From: Candidatus Eisenbacteria bacterium
Lineage (GTDB): Bacteria; Eisenbacteria; RBG-16-71-46; SZUA-252
DNA: 36,366 nucleotides
Assembly (NCBI GenBank): GCA_005893275.1
Contig: VBOW01000066.1
Span: forward strand, 1-36,366
Direction: 5' to 3'
Below the pieces are notes generated by a model. It was not told where the DNA came from. It did not search any database and worked only from the letters and a program-made list of their open reading frames with translations. Position numbers and translations under genes: made by a program. Below, in pieces: positions 1 through 6,624 of this stretch (position 1 is the stretch's first letter; each line of letters starts with the position of its first letter).

Positions 1-1374
1 GTCGGGGTCGGAGGAACCGGAAGCGCTCATCGCGACCGACATCCCCACGAGGCCCGAGTACGGCCCGCCCGCCGAGGCGACCGGGGCGCGATTCACCGCG
101 CTGACCGTGACCTGAACCGGGACGTCGACCGACCGAGCTGGGTCGAGCGCGTCGCGCGCCCTCAGAGTAAGCGTATGGCTGCCCGCTGCGTCATAGCTTG
201 CGGCCACGTGGAGAAGCCCCGTGCCGCCGCCCTGGTCGGTGAAGGTGACCGTGAGCGAGAGGGGCGCGCCTGAACCCAGAAAGGCCAGCGTCGGCGCCGG
301 CAGGCCGCACTCCTGATCGGGATCGGAGGCGTGGACCAAGAGATCGGCCGCGCTCCCTTCATCCATCGCGAGCGCGTACCCGCCTCCCGGGACGCTCCAG
401 GCGGGGGTCCGGTTCACGTCGGTCACGCTGACGGTGAAGCTCTCGTTGTCGGAAAGGGCGCCGTCGCTCACCGCGACGCTCGCGGGGTAGCTCCCCGAAG
501 CGCAGTACCCCGGCGCGAGCGTGAGATCCGCCGTCGCCGAGCCGGGCGCGCTCCCCGTCGGAGCGACCGAGGCGAAGCCAGGCACCGACACCGTCCAAGT
601 CATCGCGTCCTGGTCCGCGTCGGTCGCCGAGAGGCCCACCGTCACCACCGCACCCTCCGCGACGGTTTGGTCTCCGATCGGCGAGAGCACGGGCGGGCTC
701 GCGGTCTGGAGCGCGAAGACTGTGATCGAGAAGGTTTCGGAACCGGTGAGGCCGCCGTCCGACACGGTCACCGTCATCGAGGTCACGCCCGGCGGCTCGT
801 TCGCCGGAGGCGCCAGCCAGATGGACGCGCTCCCGTTGCCGTTGTCGGTGAAGGTTCCATAGGAAGGCAAGCCCGTCTGCGTGTAGCCCAGCGCATCTCC
901 GTCCGGATCGGAAGCGGTGACGTTGATTCCGGCGGAGGTTCCTCGCTCGATCCTCCGGTCGCCGATCGGGTCGAGGACCGGCGCGTTGTTGACGTTCAGG
1001 ACGCTGATCTGGACCGATTTTCTATCCACGCCCCCGAAGGTGTCGTCCGCGGTGAAGGTGACCAGGTAGGTCCCCGCCTGAAACATATTCGGGGTCCACG
1101 TGAAGGTCCCTGTGTTGTTGTGATTGTCGCGGAACGTAGCCCCCGCGGGCATCCCGGAGGCCCGGAAGAAAATGGGCTGACCGTCCGCATCGGTGGCGGA
1201 AATCGAAAACGTCAGAAGCGCCCCTTCGTTCACTGTCTGCGGACCCGGTACGTTCAGAACGGGAGCCGCGGTGGGCGCGGCAGCCAGGGGCGCTGGCGTA
1301 AGGACGAGGCCGACACCTGCACCGAACGCGAGACAAAGCGAAGTCGCGAGGAGACGAGCAAACGCACGATGCAT
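1..1374 (-). CDS. Secreted tandem Ig/cadherin-like and PKD surface protein, N-terminal part
   Basis: The frame is open from ATG at 1374 down to base 1 without a stop, so 458 residues are visible and the C-terminus is outside the window. A run of G residues (AGGGGGG) about seven bases upstream of the ATG is a good ribosome site. The first ~32 residues form a Sec signal peptide (MHRAFARLLATSLCLAFGAG..., ending in a small-residue AAA stretch). Four Ig/cadherin-like repeats of ~90-100 residues follow, each marked by phrases such as ATDADG, ASDPDGD, VTVSDG and NVNNAPVL, and a PKD-type domain begins near residue 430 (NRAPVASAGGPYSG). Such proteins are exported and usually mediate adhesion or carry surface enzymes; no catalytic domain is visible here. 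Function beyond an extracellular scaffold is unknown. Confidence 0.85.
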   Translation of the reverse strand, partial: MHRAFARLLATSLCLAFGAGVGLVLTPAPLAAAPTAAPVLNVPGPQTVNEGALLTFSISATDADGQPIFFRASGMPAGATFRDNHNNTGTFTWTPNMFQAGTYLVTFTADDTFGGVDRKSVQISVLNVNNAPVLDPIGDRRIERGTSAGINVTASDPDGDALGYTQTGLPSYGTFTDNGNGSASIWLAPPANEPPGVTSMTVTVSDGGLTGSETFSITVFALQTASPPVLSPIGDQTVAEGAVVTVGLSATDADQDAMTWTVSVPGFASVAPTGSAPGSATADLTLAPGYCASGSYPASVAVSDGALSDNESFTVSVTDVNRTPAWSVPGGGYALAMDEGSAADLLVHASDPDQECGLPAPTLAFLGSGAPLSLTVTFTDQGGGTGLLHVAASYDAAGSHTLTLRARDALDPARSVDVPVQVTVSAVNRAPVASAGGPYSGLVGMSVAMSASGSSDPD

Positions 1375-1605
1375 GGCAACCCCCCTAAGGGCTGAACACG
1401 GCGTCCACGATTCGCGTGGAGATACCGCCACGGTGTTCCCGCCCAATAATTGAGCAAGGAAGGGGCCACGGAGGGGGTGCGCGAGGATCAGCTTGAGGTG
1501 GGCGCGGTTAGTGCGGGCTTGGGAAATGGGGTGCGGACGCCCCCTGTTGCAGGGCGCATGAGCCGGCGCATGGTTGCCGAGAAAGGTCCCTGGCTGGATT
1601 CGACC

Positions 1606-2229
1606 TCAGTTGGCGACCTCGGACCAGCGGACGATCTTCCAGGTTGTGTCGGTTGGAGACGTGGAATCGGGTGAGGTGGGGATGAATTTGAATTCCATGG
1701 TTTCGCGGTCGGAGGCGATGAAGTAGCTGGTGCTTCCGTCAGTAATGTTAAGTCGAAGCCCGGACGGAAGGAAAATCGTAGCCCATCCCGCGGGGTCCGA
1801 TTGATCGGTGAACCGGGTCAGGACCGGTGGATAGGTGAGGTCGATCTCCGTGATTGATAATTGCCGCGCCAGGGCCACGACATGGCGGACTTCGTCGGCC
1901 TTGTTGAAGGTGTACTGGCCAGGATTGCCGGGATCCCTCTGGTCGAACGTCCTGCCCACGTAGAGGCTGTCGTAGAGCAGCTTGAACTCAACGCTGTCCC
2001 GGCACTCGTAGGCTGTCTCGAGCGCCGCCAGCACGTTGAAGGGCGAGCTGAGTTTCGGATATAAGAAGAACCTTTCCCCAGGGCCTACGATCTTGTCCTT
2101 CTTAGCGCATCCCACGAGGAGCGCCGAGCAGAGAGCGATCGCGAGCGTGAGCGCGACCGATGCGGAGACCCTTGGCGCATACCGGCCGGGGCACTGCGGG
2201 ACTTGGCCGGGCTGTCCGGAGCGTGTCAT
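1606..2229 (-). CDS. Putative lipoprotein with NTF2-like fold character
   Basis: A 207-residue protein from ATG at 2229. An N-terminal hydrophobic stretch ends in a lipobox (SALLVGC, Cys about residue 41), so it is probably lipidated and placed in the envelope. The mature part (SPFNVLAALETAYECRD..., ending in WKIVRWSEV) resembles small SnoaL/NTF2-like lipoproteins seen in multiple copies in Eisenbacteria-type genomes, in which a helix pair is followed by beta strands and a final W-x-I-x-x-W; this is a resemblance only. The frame stays open upstream through a tRNA fragment to 2436, but that extension is non-coding in character, so 2229 is preferred, with a weak AGAGG upstream. Function unknown. 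Confidence 0.75.
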   Translation of the reverse strand: MTRSGQPGQVPQCPGRYAPRVSASVALTLAIALCSALLVGCAKKDKIVGPGERFFLYPKLSSPFNVLAALETAYECRDSVEFKLLYDSLYVGRTFDQRDPGNPGQYTFNKADEVRHVVALARQLSITEIDLTYPPVLTRFTDQSDPAGWATIFLPSGLRLNITDGSTSYFIASDRETMEFKFIPTSPDSTSPTDTTWKIVRWSEVAN

Positions 2230-2353
2230 CGTTGGCTGGGCCTCTGTGCCTGTGGGGTGGCTCGCCCGCGATTCTATCACCATCGCTGACGGGCCACGAA
2301 GCCGTGGTCGTGGCGGGCGGCGCGGACTAGCCTGGCCTGGCCGACTGAAGACA

Positions 2354-2411
2354 TGGTGCCGGAGGGGGGACTTGAACCCCCACGGAGTTTGAGCTCCACC
2401 GGATTTTGAGT
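2354..2411 (-). pseudogene. Partial tRNA-Leu (3' half, anticodon loop to CCA), probable att site
   Basis: Read on the minus strand, the segment starts at the anticodon loop (ACTCAAAATCCGG, anticodon CAA). It continues through a long variable arm with a GGAG/CTCC stem, a T arm (GGGGGTTCAAGTCCCCC) and the acceptor strand CTCCGGCA, and ends in an encoded CCA at 2354-2356. The 5' half is absent: upstream of the loop the sequence (TAGGTACA) cannot pair with TCCGG. The T arm, acceptor and anticodon parts match the complete tRNA-Leu at 3668-3751, but the variable arm differs. A tRNA 3' half in the same orientation as an intact tRNA is the usual mark left by tyrosine-recombinase integration. Confidence 0.8.
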
Positions 2412-2710
2412 TGTACCTACGGGTCGAGACTATCATGCGCGATCGGGCGTAACCGTCTGCTATCGGCCACGATCCGCGACCGACTTCCGAACGATCGCAA
2501 ACGGTTCCGAACGTTCCCGCTAGATGGTCTGGTCACAGTCCGGGCACAGTAGTCGCCTGCGATTTGCCAAGGGCATAGCGGAGTTCCGCTGCAAGCCCCG
2601 TCCAGAGGTCTACGTAGTCCCTTACGTCGGACCGATGAGGCTCAGGAGCGGACGAGAGGATATGGTGCCCCGTGAGAGCGCGCCCCGGACCGCAGCCAGC
2701 GGGGATCGCG
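2412..2710. other. Gap without a confident gene, possible decayed coding remnant
   Basis: No convincing complete gene. On the minus strand an open frame of about 60 residues ends at a TGA at 2533-2535 (it includes PEPHRSDVRDYVDLWTGL and ends QATTVPGL). It has no start codon with a ribosome site and overlaps the end of the lipoprotein gene at 2711 in another frame. Its protein-like composition and its position just inside a putative att site would fit a decayed C-terminus carried by a mobile element, but I do not recognise it as an integrase. The stretch 2440-2525 is repetitive in CG-rich words (GATCG, CGAAC) without clear hairpins. Confidence 0.3.
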
Positions 2711-3079
2711 TCAGATGGGATCGAAGCGGTCGAGCACGATGTCTATCGTTATCCGGCCGGGGTTCCCTCCGACGCGCACCATGCCAGAAATGGTCCCAAC
2801 GGAGAAGACTCCAGCGGGGGGTACTTCCGATGCGCGGAGGGTGATGATGCCTCCATTTGCGGGCACGACGATTTTGAAACGGCCTGCGGGGTCGGATAGA
2901 GTGCTGGAGCGAGTGTTGGAGCCGTCGTCTACCCAGACCTCCGCGCCCCCCACAGCAGTGCCGTCCGATAGACGGACGGTCCCGGAAACCTGCAGCACCT
3001 GGGGTGACAGGGACGACTGGGACCCGCAGCCTGTGCCGGAGAGGGCAAGCGCGACCAGCGCGCAGTTCAAGAGCTTCAT
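2711..3079 (-). CDS. Small lipoprotein with a carboxypeptidase-regulatory-like domain
   Basis: A 122-residue protein from ATG at 3079. Residues 1-18 form a lipoprotein signal ending in the lipobox LSGTGC. Residues ~30-100 read as a carboxypeptidase-regulatory-like (CarboxypepD_reg) beta sandwich: VSGTVRLSDGTAVGGAEVWV, then a stretch with DPAGRFKIVVP. This fold is common in envelope and surface proteins as a structural module. The upstream AGAGGA lies about ten bases from the ATG. The gene lies inside the segment bounded by the two tRNA-Leu copies, so it may be cargo of the relic element or a resident gene; the sequence alone does not decide. Specific role unknown. Confidence 0.7.
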   Translation of the reverse strand: MKLLNCALVALALSGTGCGSQSSLSPQVLQVSGTVRLSDGTAVGGAEVWVDDGSNTRSSTLSDPAGRFKIVVPANGGIITLRASEVPPAGVFSVGTISGMVRVGGNPGRITIDIVLDRFDPI

Positions 3080-3345
3080 GATCCGGTTCTTCCTCTGGGC
3101 CGGCTCAAGGGACTCAGGTAACGGCGGGGGGGCAGCCCCGGGGCTTTGGTCTTTGGCTCACTGCTACAGCCTACCAGCGCTAGTTTGAAAAATCAGATCG
3201 AAGATAAGCGCGAGTAAAACACATCCTCCGCGACGGGGGTACCCAAATACCGGGTGCCGGGGGATGTCCCCACCTCTCGCGAAATTCTGCGGCACTGGAT
3301 TTCAGGTTTCGGATCGCGGGGTGCGGCTCAATAGCGATCACCGGG
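3080..3345. other. Intergenic stretch with a GGTACCC / CCGGGT dyad
   Basis: No gene seen. Around 3235-3270 there is a nested inverted arrangement, GGGGGTACCC AAATA CCGGGTGCC, followed by GGGGATGTCCCC. This could be an operator or a small hairpin for the lipoprotein gene that begins at 3079, but no regulator gene is nearby and the assignment is a guess. The right limit is the TGTCA end of the IS21 remnant. Confidence 0.3.
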
Positions 3346-3352
3346 TGTCAAC

Positions 3353-3398
3353 GGTCATCCAATTTTCCCCACCCGCGGTCACTGAATTTTCCCCACCC
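3353..3398 (-). repeat. IS21 end repeats, two tandem copies
   Basis: Copies at 3353-3374 and 3377-3398 share GGTCA, a 3-base variable part, then AATTTTCCCCACCC, with a 24-base period. Multiple short repeats at the element ends, bound by the IstA transposase, are characteristic of the IS21 family. Confidence 0.75.
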
Positions 3399-3403
3399 TG
3401 GGT

Positions 3404-3661
3404 TTAGGTCGTGGCCTCGGCGGGCTGGAATAGTCCCGCCTTGAGCCGGTCCTTCAGTCGGTACGAGTTGCCCCGGATGTTCACTGTGATGGCGTGGTGG
3501 AGGATCCGATCGAGGATCGCCGTGGCGATCACCCGGTCGCCGAATATTTCGCCCCAGGAGCCGAAGCTTTGATTCGAGGTCAGGATCATGGGCCCCTTCT
3601 CGTATCGGCGGCTGATGAGCTGAAAGAAGAGATTGGCCCCGGTCTGGTCGATGGGGAGAAG
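3404..3661 (-). pseudogene. istB: IstB-like transposition helper ATPase, C-terminal remnant
   Basis: The last 85 codons of an IstB-type AAA+ protein ending in TAA at 3404. Recognisable family phrases are [15 protein letters not shown], then [29 protein letters not shown] and [14 protein letters not shown]. These correspond to the sensor and C-terminal helices after Walker B. The Walker A and B half, about two thirds of a usual ~250-residue IstB, is absent, and no start codon exists, since the frame runs directly into the tRNA-Leu. It cannot encode a working helper and is a pseudogene of an IS21-family element. The reading frame within the remnant is intact, so truncation was by one break rather than slow decay. 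Confidence 0.88.
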
Positions 3662-3667
3662 TGTAAG

Positions 3668-3751
3668 TGCCGGAGGGGGGACTTGAACCCCCACCCACTT
3701 GCGTGGACCGGATTTTGAGTCCGGCGCGTCTGCCAGTTCCACCACTCCGGC
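3668..3751 (-). tRNA. tRNA-Leu (anticodon CAA)
   Basis: An 84-base tRNA on the minus strand. The acceptor stem GCCGGAG pairs with CTCCGGC, with discriminator A at 3668. The D-arm region is GTGGTGGAACTGGCAGAC, the anticodon arm CCGGA-CTCAAAA-TCCGG gives anticodon CAA (decodes UUG), the long class-II variable arm is CCAC-GCAA-GTGG, and the T arm is GGGGG-TTCAAGT-CCCCC. CCA is not encoded (CTT follows), unlike the partial copy at 2354-2411. An IS21 remnant begins six bases past its 3' end. Confidence 0.93.
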
Positions 3752-3839
3752 GCCCAATCTATTGCAATTCTGAAAGCTATCAGAGCGAACGACGCCCGGT
3801 CAACGCGACCCCGCCGTCGGGAGCGCTCAATCTTTCTAA

Positions 3840-3869
3840 TTGACAAATGTACAACAAGTTATGTATAAT
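3840..3869 (+). promoter_or_regulatory. Strong sigma-70-type promoter for the structured ncRNA
   Basis: A perfect TTGACA (3840-3845), an 18-base spacer and a perfect TATAAT (3864-3869) lie in an AT-rich patch within an otherwise GC-rich window. No protein gene lies downstream on this strand, which points to a highly expressed RNA. Expected start about 3876-3877. Confidence 0.8.
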
Positions 3870-3876
3870 ACTTCGC

Positions 3877-4104
3877 GTGATTTGAGACCTGCGAAGTCAT
3901 ACGGAACTTTTTACCAATCGCGGCGTCTAAAGGGTACGGCAAACAGGGTTGTGAAGTTCCCTGTGATTCGCGTTACCTGAGGGCTTGACCCGGCGTTCGC
4001 CGGTGGGTTGCCCAAGGCCTTAACGCAAGCTTTCAAGGCACGGTTTCCGCGGGGAACTTCCGCAAATCGGGTGGCGGGGCGAAAGCTCCGCCACCATAAT
4101 TTTT
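3877..4104 (+). ncRNA. Standalone structured RNA, probable 6S-like RNA
   Basis: The interval lies between a perfect promoter and a strong terminator, with no open frame supported on the + strand. A long imperfect hairpin can be drawn. The closing stem pairs TTGTGAAGTTCCC (3949-3961) with GGGAACTTC-C-GCAA (4052-4064, one bulge). An open region follows, with GATTC on the 5' side and a longer 3' side carrying a mini-hairpin GCTT-TCA-AGGC. The upper stem is GCGTTA/TAACGC, then GGGC/GCCC, and the apical hairpin contains CCGG-CGTTCG-CCGG. The upper stem carries CCTGAG opposite GGCCTTAA, similar to the CCTGAG and GCCTTAA parts of E. coli 6S RNA. A central bubble within a long rod is the 6S (ssrS) plan, in which RNA polymerase-sigma70 is sequestered. 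The first ~70 bases, with hairpin ACTTCGC/GCGAAGT at 3870-3897, may be a processed leader. The 6S assignment is by structure and motif only; another abundant ncRNA class is possible. Confidence 0.6.
4070..4104 (+). terminator. Rho-independent terminator of the ncRNA
   Basis: An 11-base-pair stem (GGTGGCGGGGC / GCTCCGCCACC, one G-T pair) closes on a GAAA tetraloop (4081-4084) and is followed by ATAATTTTT at 4096-4104. The T tract lies only on the + strand side, so it terminates rightward transcription. Confidence 0.9.
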
Positions 4105-4166
4105 GCCCGGCCCAGGCTCCGGCCCCGCCCGCTTCGGCCCAACCCGCCCCCGACCCGCGGGCCCGC

Positions 4167-5930
4167 CTACACCCCCTTGACCGCCACCAGGGTCAAATCA
4201 TCGTCCGGCTCCCCGCCGCTGAAGGCCCCCACCGTCTCGCGGACCCCCCGCACGATTTCGGCCGCGGATCGCTCTTTTCTCGAACGGATCACGTCCTTCA
4301 AACGGTCATCCCCGAAGAGCTCCTGGACGTCGTTCATGGATTCGGTGATTCCGTCCGTGTAGAGGGCGAGGATGTCGCCGCGTCCGATCTCGGCCTGCTT
4401 CTCCTTGAAGGTCGCGTTCTCGAGCGTCCCCAACAGGGGACCGGTTGAGTCCAGACTTTCGAACGAGTCCGTCGCCGCCCGGTACAGGAGCCCGGGGTTA
4501 TGCCCCGCGTTCACGTACGTGAACCGGCGCGCGTTGATGTCGAGCACGCCATAGATCGCGGTCACGAAACGCTCCACCTCGACGCTTTCCCAGAGGAGCT
4601 TGTTCACCTTGGAGAAGACCGTGCGGATCGCGTAGTTGTTCCGGACCTCCGCGATGAGCGACGCGCGGAAGGCCGCCATGATGAGCGCCGCCGGAATCCC
4701 CTTCCCCGAAACATCGGCGACCACGATTCCCAGATGTCCCTCGGTGATCCGCACGTAGTCGTAGTAATCCCCGCCCACCAAACCCGACGAATAATTGGCG
4801 CCCGCGATGTCGAAGTTCGCCACCTTGGGGTCGCGCTCGGGAAGAAAGGTCCGCTGGATCCTCTGACCGATCGACAGCTCTTCCTCGAGCCTCCGGGTCT
4901 CCAATACCTCCGCGTGGAGCCGGGTGCGCTCGATCGCCACCGCCGCTTGGCTCGCGAAGGTCATCAGGAGCTCCAGGTCTTCTGGCTCATAGGCGTCCGG
5001 CTCGTCCGATTCCAGGTTGAACGCGCCGATCACCTCCGAGCCCACCCGAAGCGGCGCGACCATCTCGGAGCGGGTCTGGGCCCTCGCGTTCACGTACCGT
5101 TCGTCGCGCAGAACGTCCGGCACGATCACGGAACGCCCGGTCTTCGCGACCCACCCGATGAGCCCTCGGCCCACCTTGAGCCGCACCGCGTCCTCGCGAT
5201 TCGGATCGTAGCCGCGGATCGCCTGCTGGTTGATCCACTGCGTCTTCTTGTCCACGAGATAGATTCCAGCCGCGTCGTAGCGAACGACCTGGAAGACCAG
5301 ATCCAGGATTTGCTCCAGGAGCTGCCCCGTGTCGAGGCTGACCGAAATCTTGGTGCCGAGCTCGAGGAGGAGATGGTTCTGCACCTTCTCGCGCGTCGCC
5401 TCGGCGTAGATGCGCGAGTTCCCCACCGCGATCGCAAGCTGGATCGAAAGCTCGCGCAGGAAGGAGAGGTCCTCCTCGGGAGGGCGCGTCGAGTCGAGCT
5501 TCGTGAGGACGACGACGCCGAGCGGTTCGCCGGCGCGCCTCAGCGGAAGCGTCAGGACACCCTGGATCATCGAACGCTGCCGGCCGCCCCATTCCTCCGG
5601 AATGTACTGCGCCTCGGACAGAGTCGGGTAGAAGGCCGGAATCTCCTCCGCGCAGGCCTGACCCGCGACCCCCTGTCCCACGCTGAGCCGCGGCCGGCGG
5701 CCCAGGACCGGGGTGTTGCAGAGGGTCCACGGATAGAGGACCTCCGACCTCGGATCGAGAACCCAGAGCGAGAGCTCCGAGAACCCGCTCGCGCGCAACA
5801 GAAGATCGCGCGCCTTGCGCGCCAGCTCGTCCCGCTTCAGGAGCGCCAGCTCGCGCGAAGCGCGAACGAGAAACTGGAGCCGCTCTTCCTGGCTCGTGGC
5901 GCGCGCGGCGAGTGTGATGGGCTCGTTCAT
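4167..5930 (-). CDS. GAF-GAF-SpoIIE (RsbU-like) protein serine phosphatase
   Basis: A 587-residue soluble protein from ATG at 5930. Two GAF sensor domains (about residues 20-170 and 195-345; the second carries VGRGLIGWVAKTG and SEMVAPLRVG) precede a short coiled linker (EEELSIGQRIQRTFLP) and a PP2C-type SpoIIE phosphatase domain (about 370-585). The metal-binding signature residues are present: GGDYYDY near 386, DVSGKG near 405, YTDGITE near 525 and DDDLTLV near 575. RsbU-type phosphatases act on anti-anti-sigma factors in partner-switching control. No RsbW/RsbV-like genes lie in the window, so its target is unknown. Its start overlaps the stop of the upstream gene (ATGA), implying translational coupling with the HExxH protein. 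Transcription probably begins at the promoter near 7200. Confidence 0.9.
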   Translation of the reverse strand: MNEPITLAARATSQEERLQFLVRASRELALLKRDELARKARDLLLRASGFSELSLWVLDPRSEVLYPWTLCNTPVLGRRPRLSVGQGVAGQACAEEIPAFYPTLSEAQYIPEEWGGRQRSMIQGVLTLPLRRAGEPLGVVVLTKLDSTRPPEEDLSFLRELSIQLAIAVGNSRIYAEATREKVQNHLLLELGTKISVSLDTGQLLEQILDLVFQVVRYDAAGIYLVDKKTQWINQQAIRGYDPNREDAVRLKVGRGLIGWVAKTGRSVIVPDVLRDERYVNARAQTRSEMVAPLRVGSEVIGAFNLESDEPDAYEPEDLELLMTFASQAAVAIERTRLHAEVLETRRLEEELSIGQRIQRTFLPERDPKVANFDIAGANYSSGLVGGDYYDYVRITEGHLGIVVADVSGKGIPAALIMAAFRASLIAEVRNNYAIRTVFSKVNKLLWESVEVERFVTAIYGVLDINARRFTYVNAGHNPGLLYRAATDSFESLDSTGPLLGTLENATFKEKQAEIGRGDILALYTDGITESMNDVQELFGDDRLKDVIRSRKERSAAEIVRGVRETVGAFSGGEPDDDLTLVAVKGV

Positions 5931-6616
5931 CGGCCGCGGCGCTTCGCTCGCCTGCCCGTGTCGTGGGGGCTCTGGATCTCGGCGAGAAAAGCCCGAAGCT
6001 CTTTGGGACCCAAGTGGTCCGCGGTCCAGAGGGCGTTGAAGATGCGCTCTCCGCGGCGGGTGAAGCGTGGATAGTGGCTGAGGGTCCTGACGAAAACGCG
6101 CCGCCGCTCGCCGCGCGTCATCGCGGGCAGCCCACGGCGGTTGAGGCGGCCGTCGATCCACACGTTCCAGAGCTCGTTCAGGGCCTCACGGTCCTCTTCC
6201 GGGTGCGCCGCCAGGTCGACGCCGGCCTCGTGATCGTCGCGCAGGTGATAGAGCTCGTGGAGGCACGCCTCGGCGAAGCACTTGCGCGAGAACTGGCGGG
6301 GCTCGACCGGAGGCACCCCCGCCCGCCGCCCCCAGGTCCGCGTCCACGCGCGCCGGCGCGCGGGGGTGACGAAGTTGCCGAGCGCGAAGGAGAGCCGCAC
6401 CGCGCGATGATCGTGCGTGTTCCATTCGATGTAGGCGTGGTCGTCCCGATTCCGCAGGTCCACGTGCACGTGGACATCGCGCACCACATCGGAAAGGCCC
6501 AGCTCGTGAATCGACTCGCGCAGCACCCCCTCGGCCGCCTCCCGCAGGGGAAAATCGGGCGGGTGCCAACGGACGCGAAGCCCCTGCCCCCCGTGCGCGG
6601 CATGGAGCGGTCGCAT
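5927..6616 (-). CDS. Uncharacterised HExxH metallopeptidase-like protein
   Basis: A 229-residue protein from ATG at 6616, nine bases after the stop of the upstream gene. It has no signal peptide or membrane segment. The central motif HELYHLRDDH (about residues 119-128) has the zincin HExxH pattern plus an additional His, followed by acidic residues and ALNELWNVWIDGRLNRRG, a W-rich helix resembling the second half of minimal zincin folds (SprT or DUF-type). The N-terminal half has an HVHVDLRNRDDHAYI strand-rich segment. I do not recognise the exact family; peptidase activity is an inference from the motif. The C-terminus is very basic (RRAKRRGR). It overlaps the start of the SpoIIE phosphatase gene by four bases, so the two may work together, for example as a stress sensor and its switch. 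Confidence 0.75.
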   Translation of the reverse strand: MRPLHAAHGGQGLRVRWHPPDFPLREAAEGVLRESIHELGLSDVVRDVHVHVDLRNRDDHAYIEWNTHDHRAVRLSFALGNFVTPARRRAWTRTWGRRAGVPPVEPRQFSRKCFAEACLHELYHLRDDHEAGVDLAAHPEEDREALNELWNVWIDGRLNRRGLPAMTRGERRRVFVRTLSHYPRFTRRGERIFNALWTADHLGPKELRAFLAEIQSPHDTGRRAKRRGR

Positions 6617-6624
6617 GGCCGCGC

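Larger units (their letters stand above)
3346..3661 (-). mobile_element. Truncated IS21-family element (right end only)
   Basis: The segment begins with the terminal TGTCA typical of IS21-family ends. Two copies of a 22-base end repeat (GGTCANNNAATTTTCCCCACCC) follow, and then the 3' part of an IstB helper gene. Only about 316 bases survive; istA, most of istB and the other end are missing. The break is at 3661, six bases from the 3' end of the tRNA-Leu gene. Confidence 0.8.

Noticed and set aside
2230-2436. N-terminal extension of the lipoprotein gene (1606) through the partial tRNA
   Set aside because: The extra ~69 residues translate the tRNA fragment and lack a ribosome site; the lipoprotein signal begins only after 2229.
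3877-4104. T-box, riboswitch or attenuator in front of a + strand gene
   Set aside because: The next gene downstream (4167-5930) is on the minus strand, so nothing would be controlled in cis; AGGGTACGG only partly resembles a T-box core.
4500-6074. Long open frame on the + strand across the SpoIIE phosphatase gene
   Set aside because: Antisense to a well-supported gene, rich in Arg/Pro/His as usual for GC-rich shadow frames, and no domain or ribosome site.
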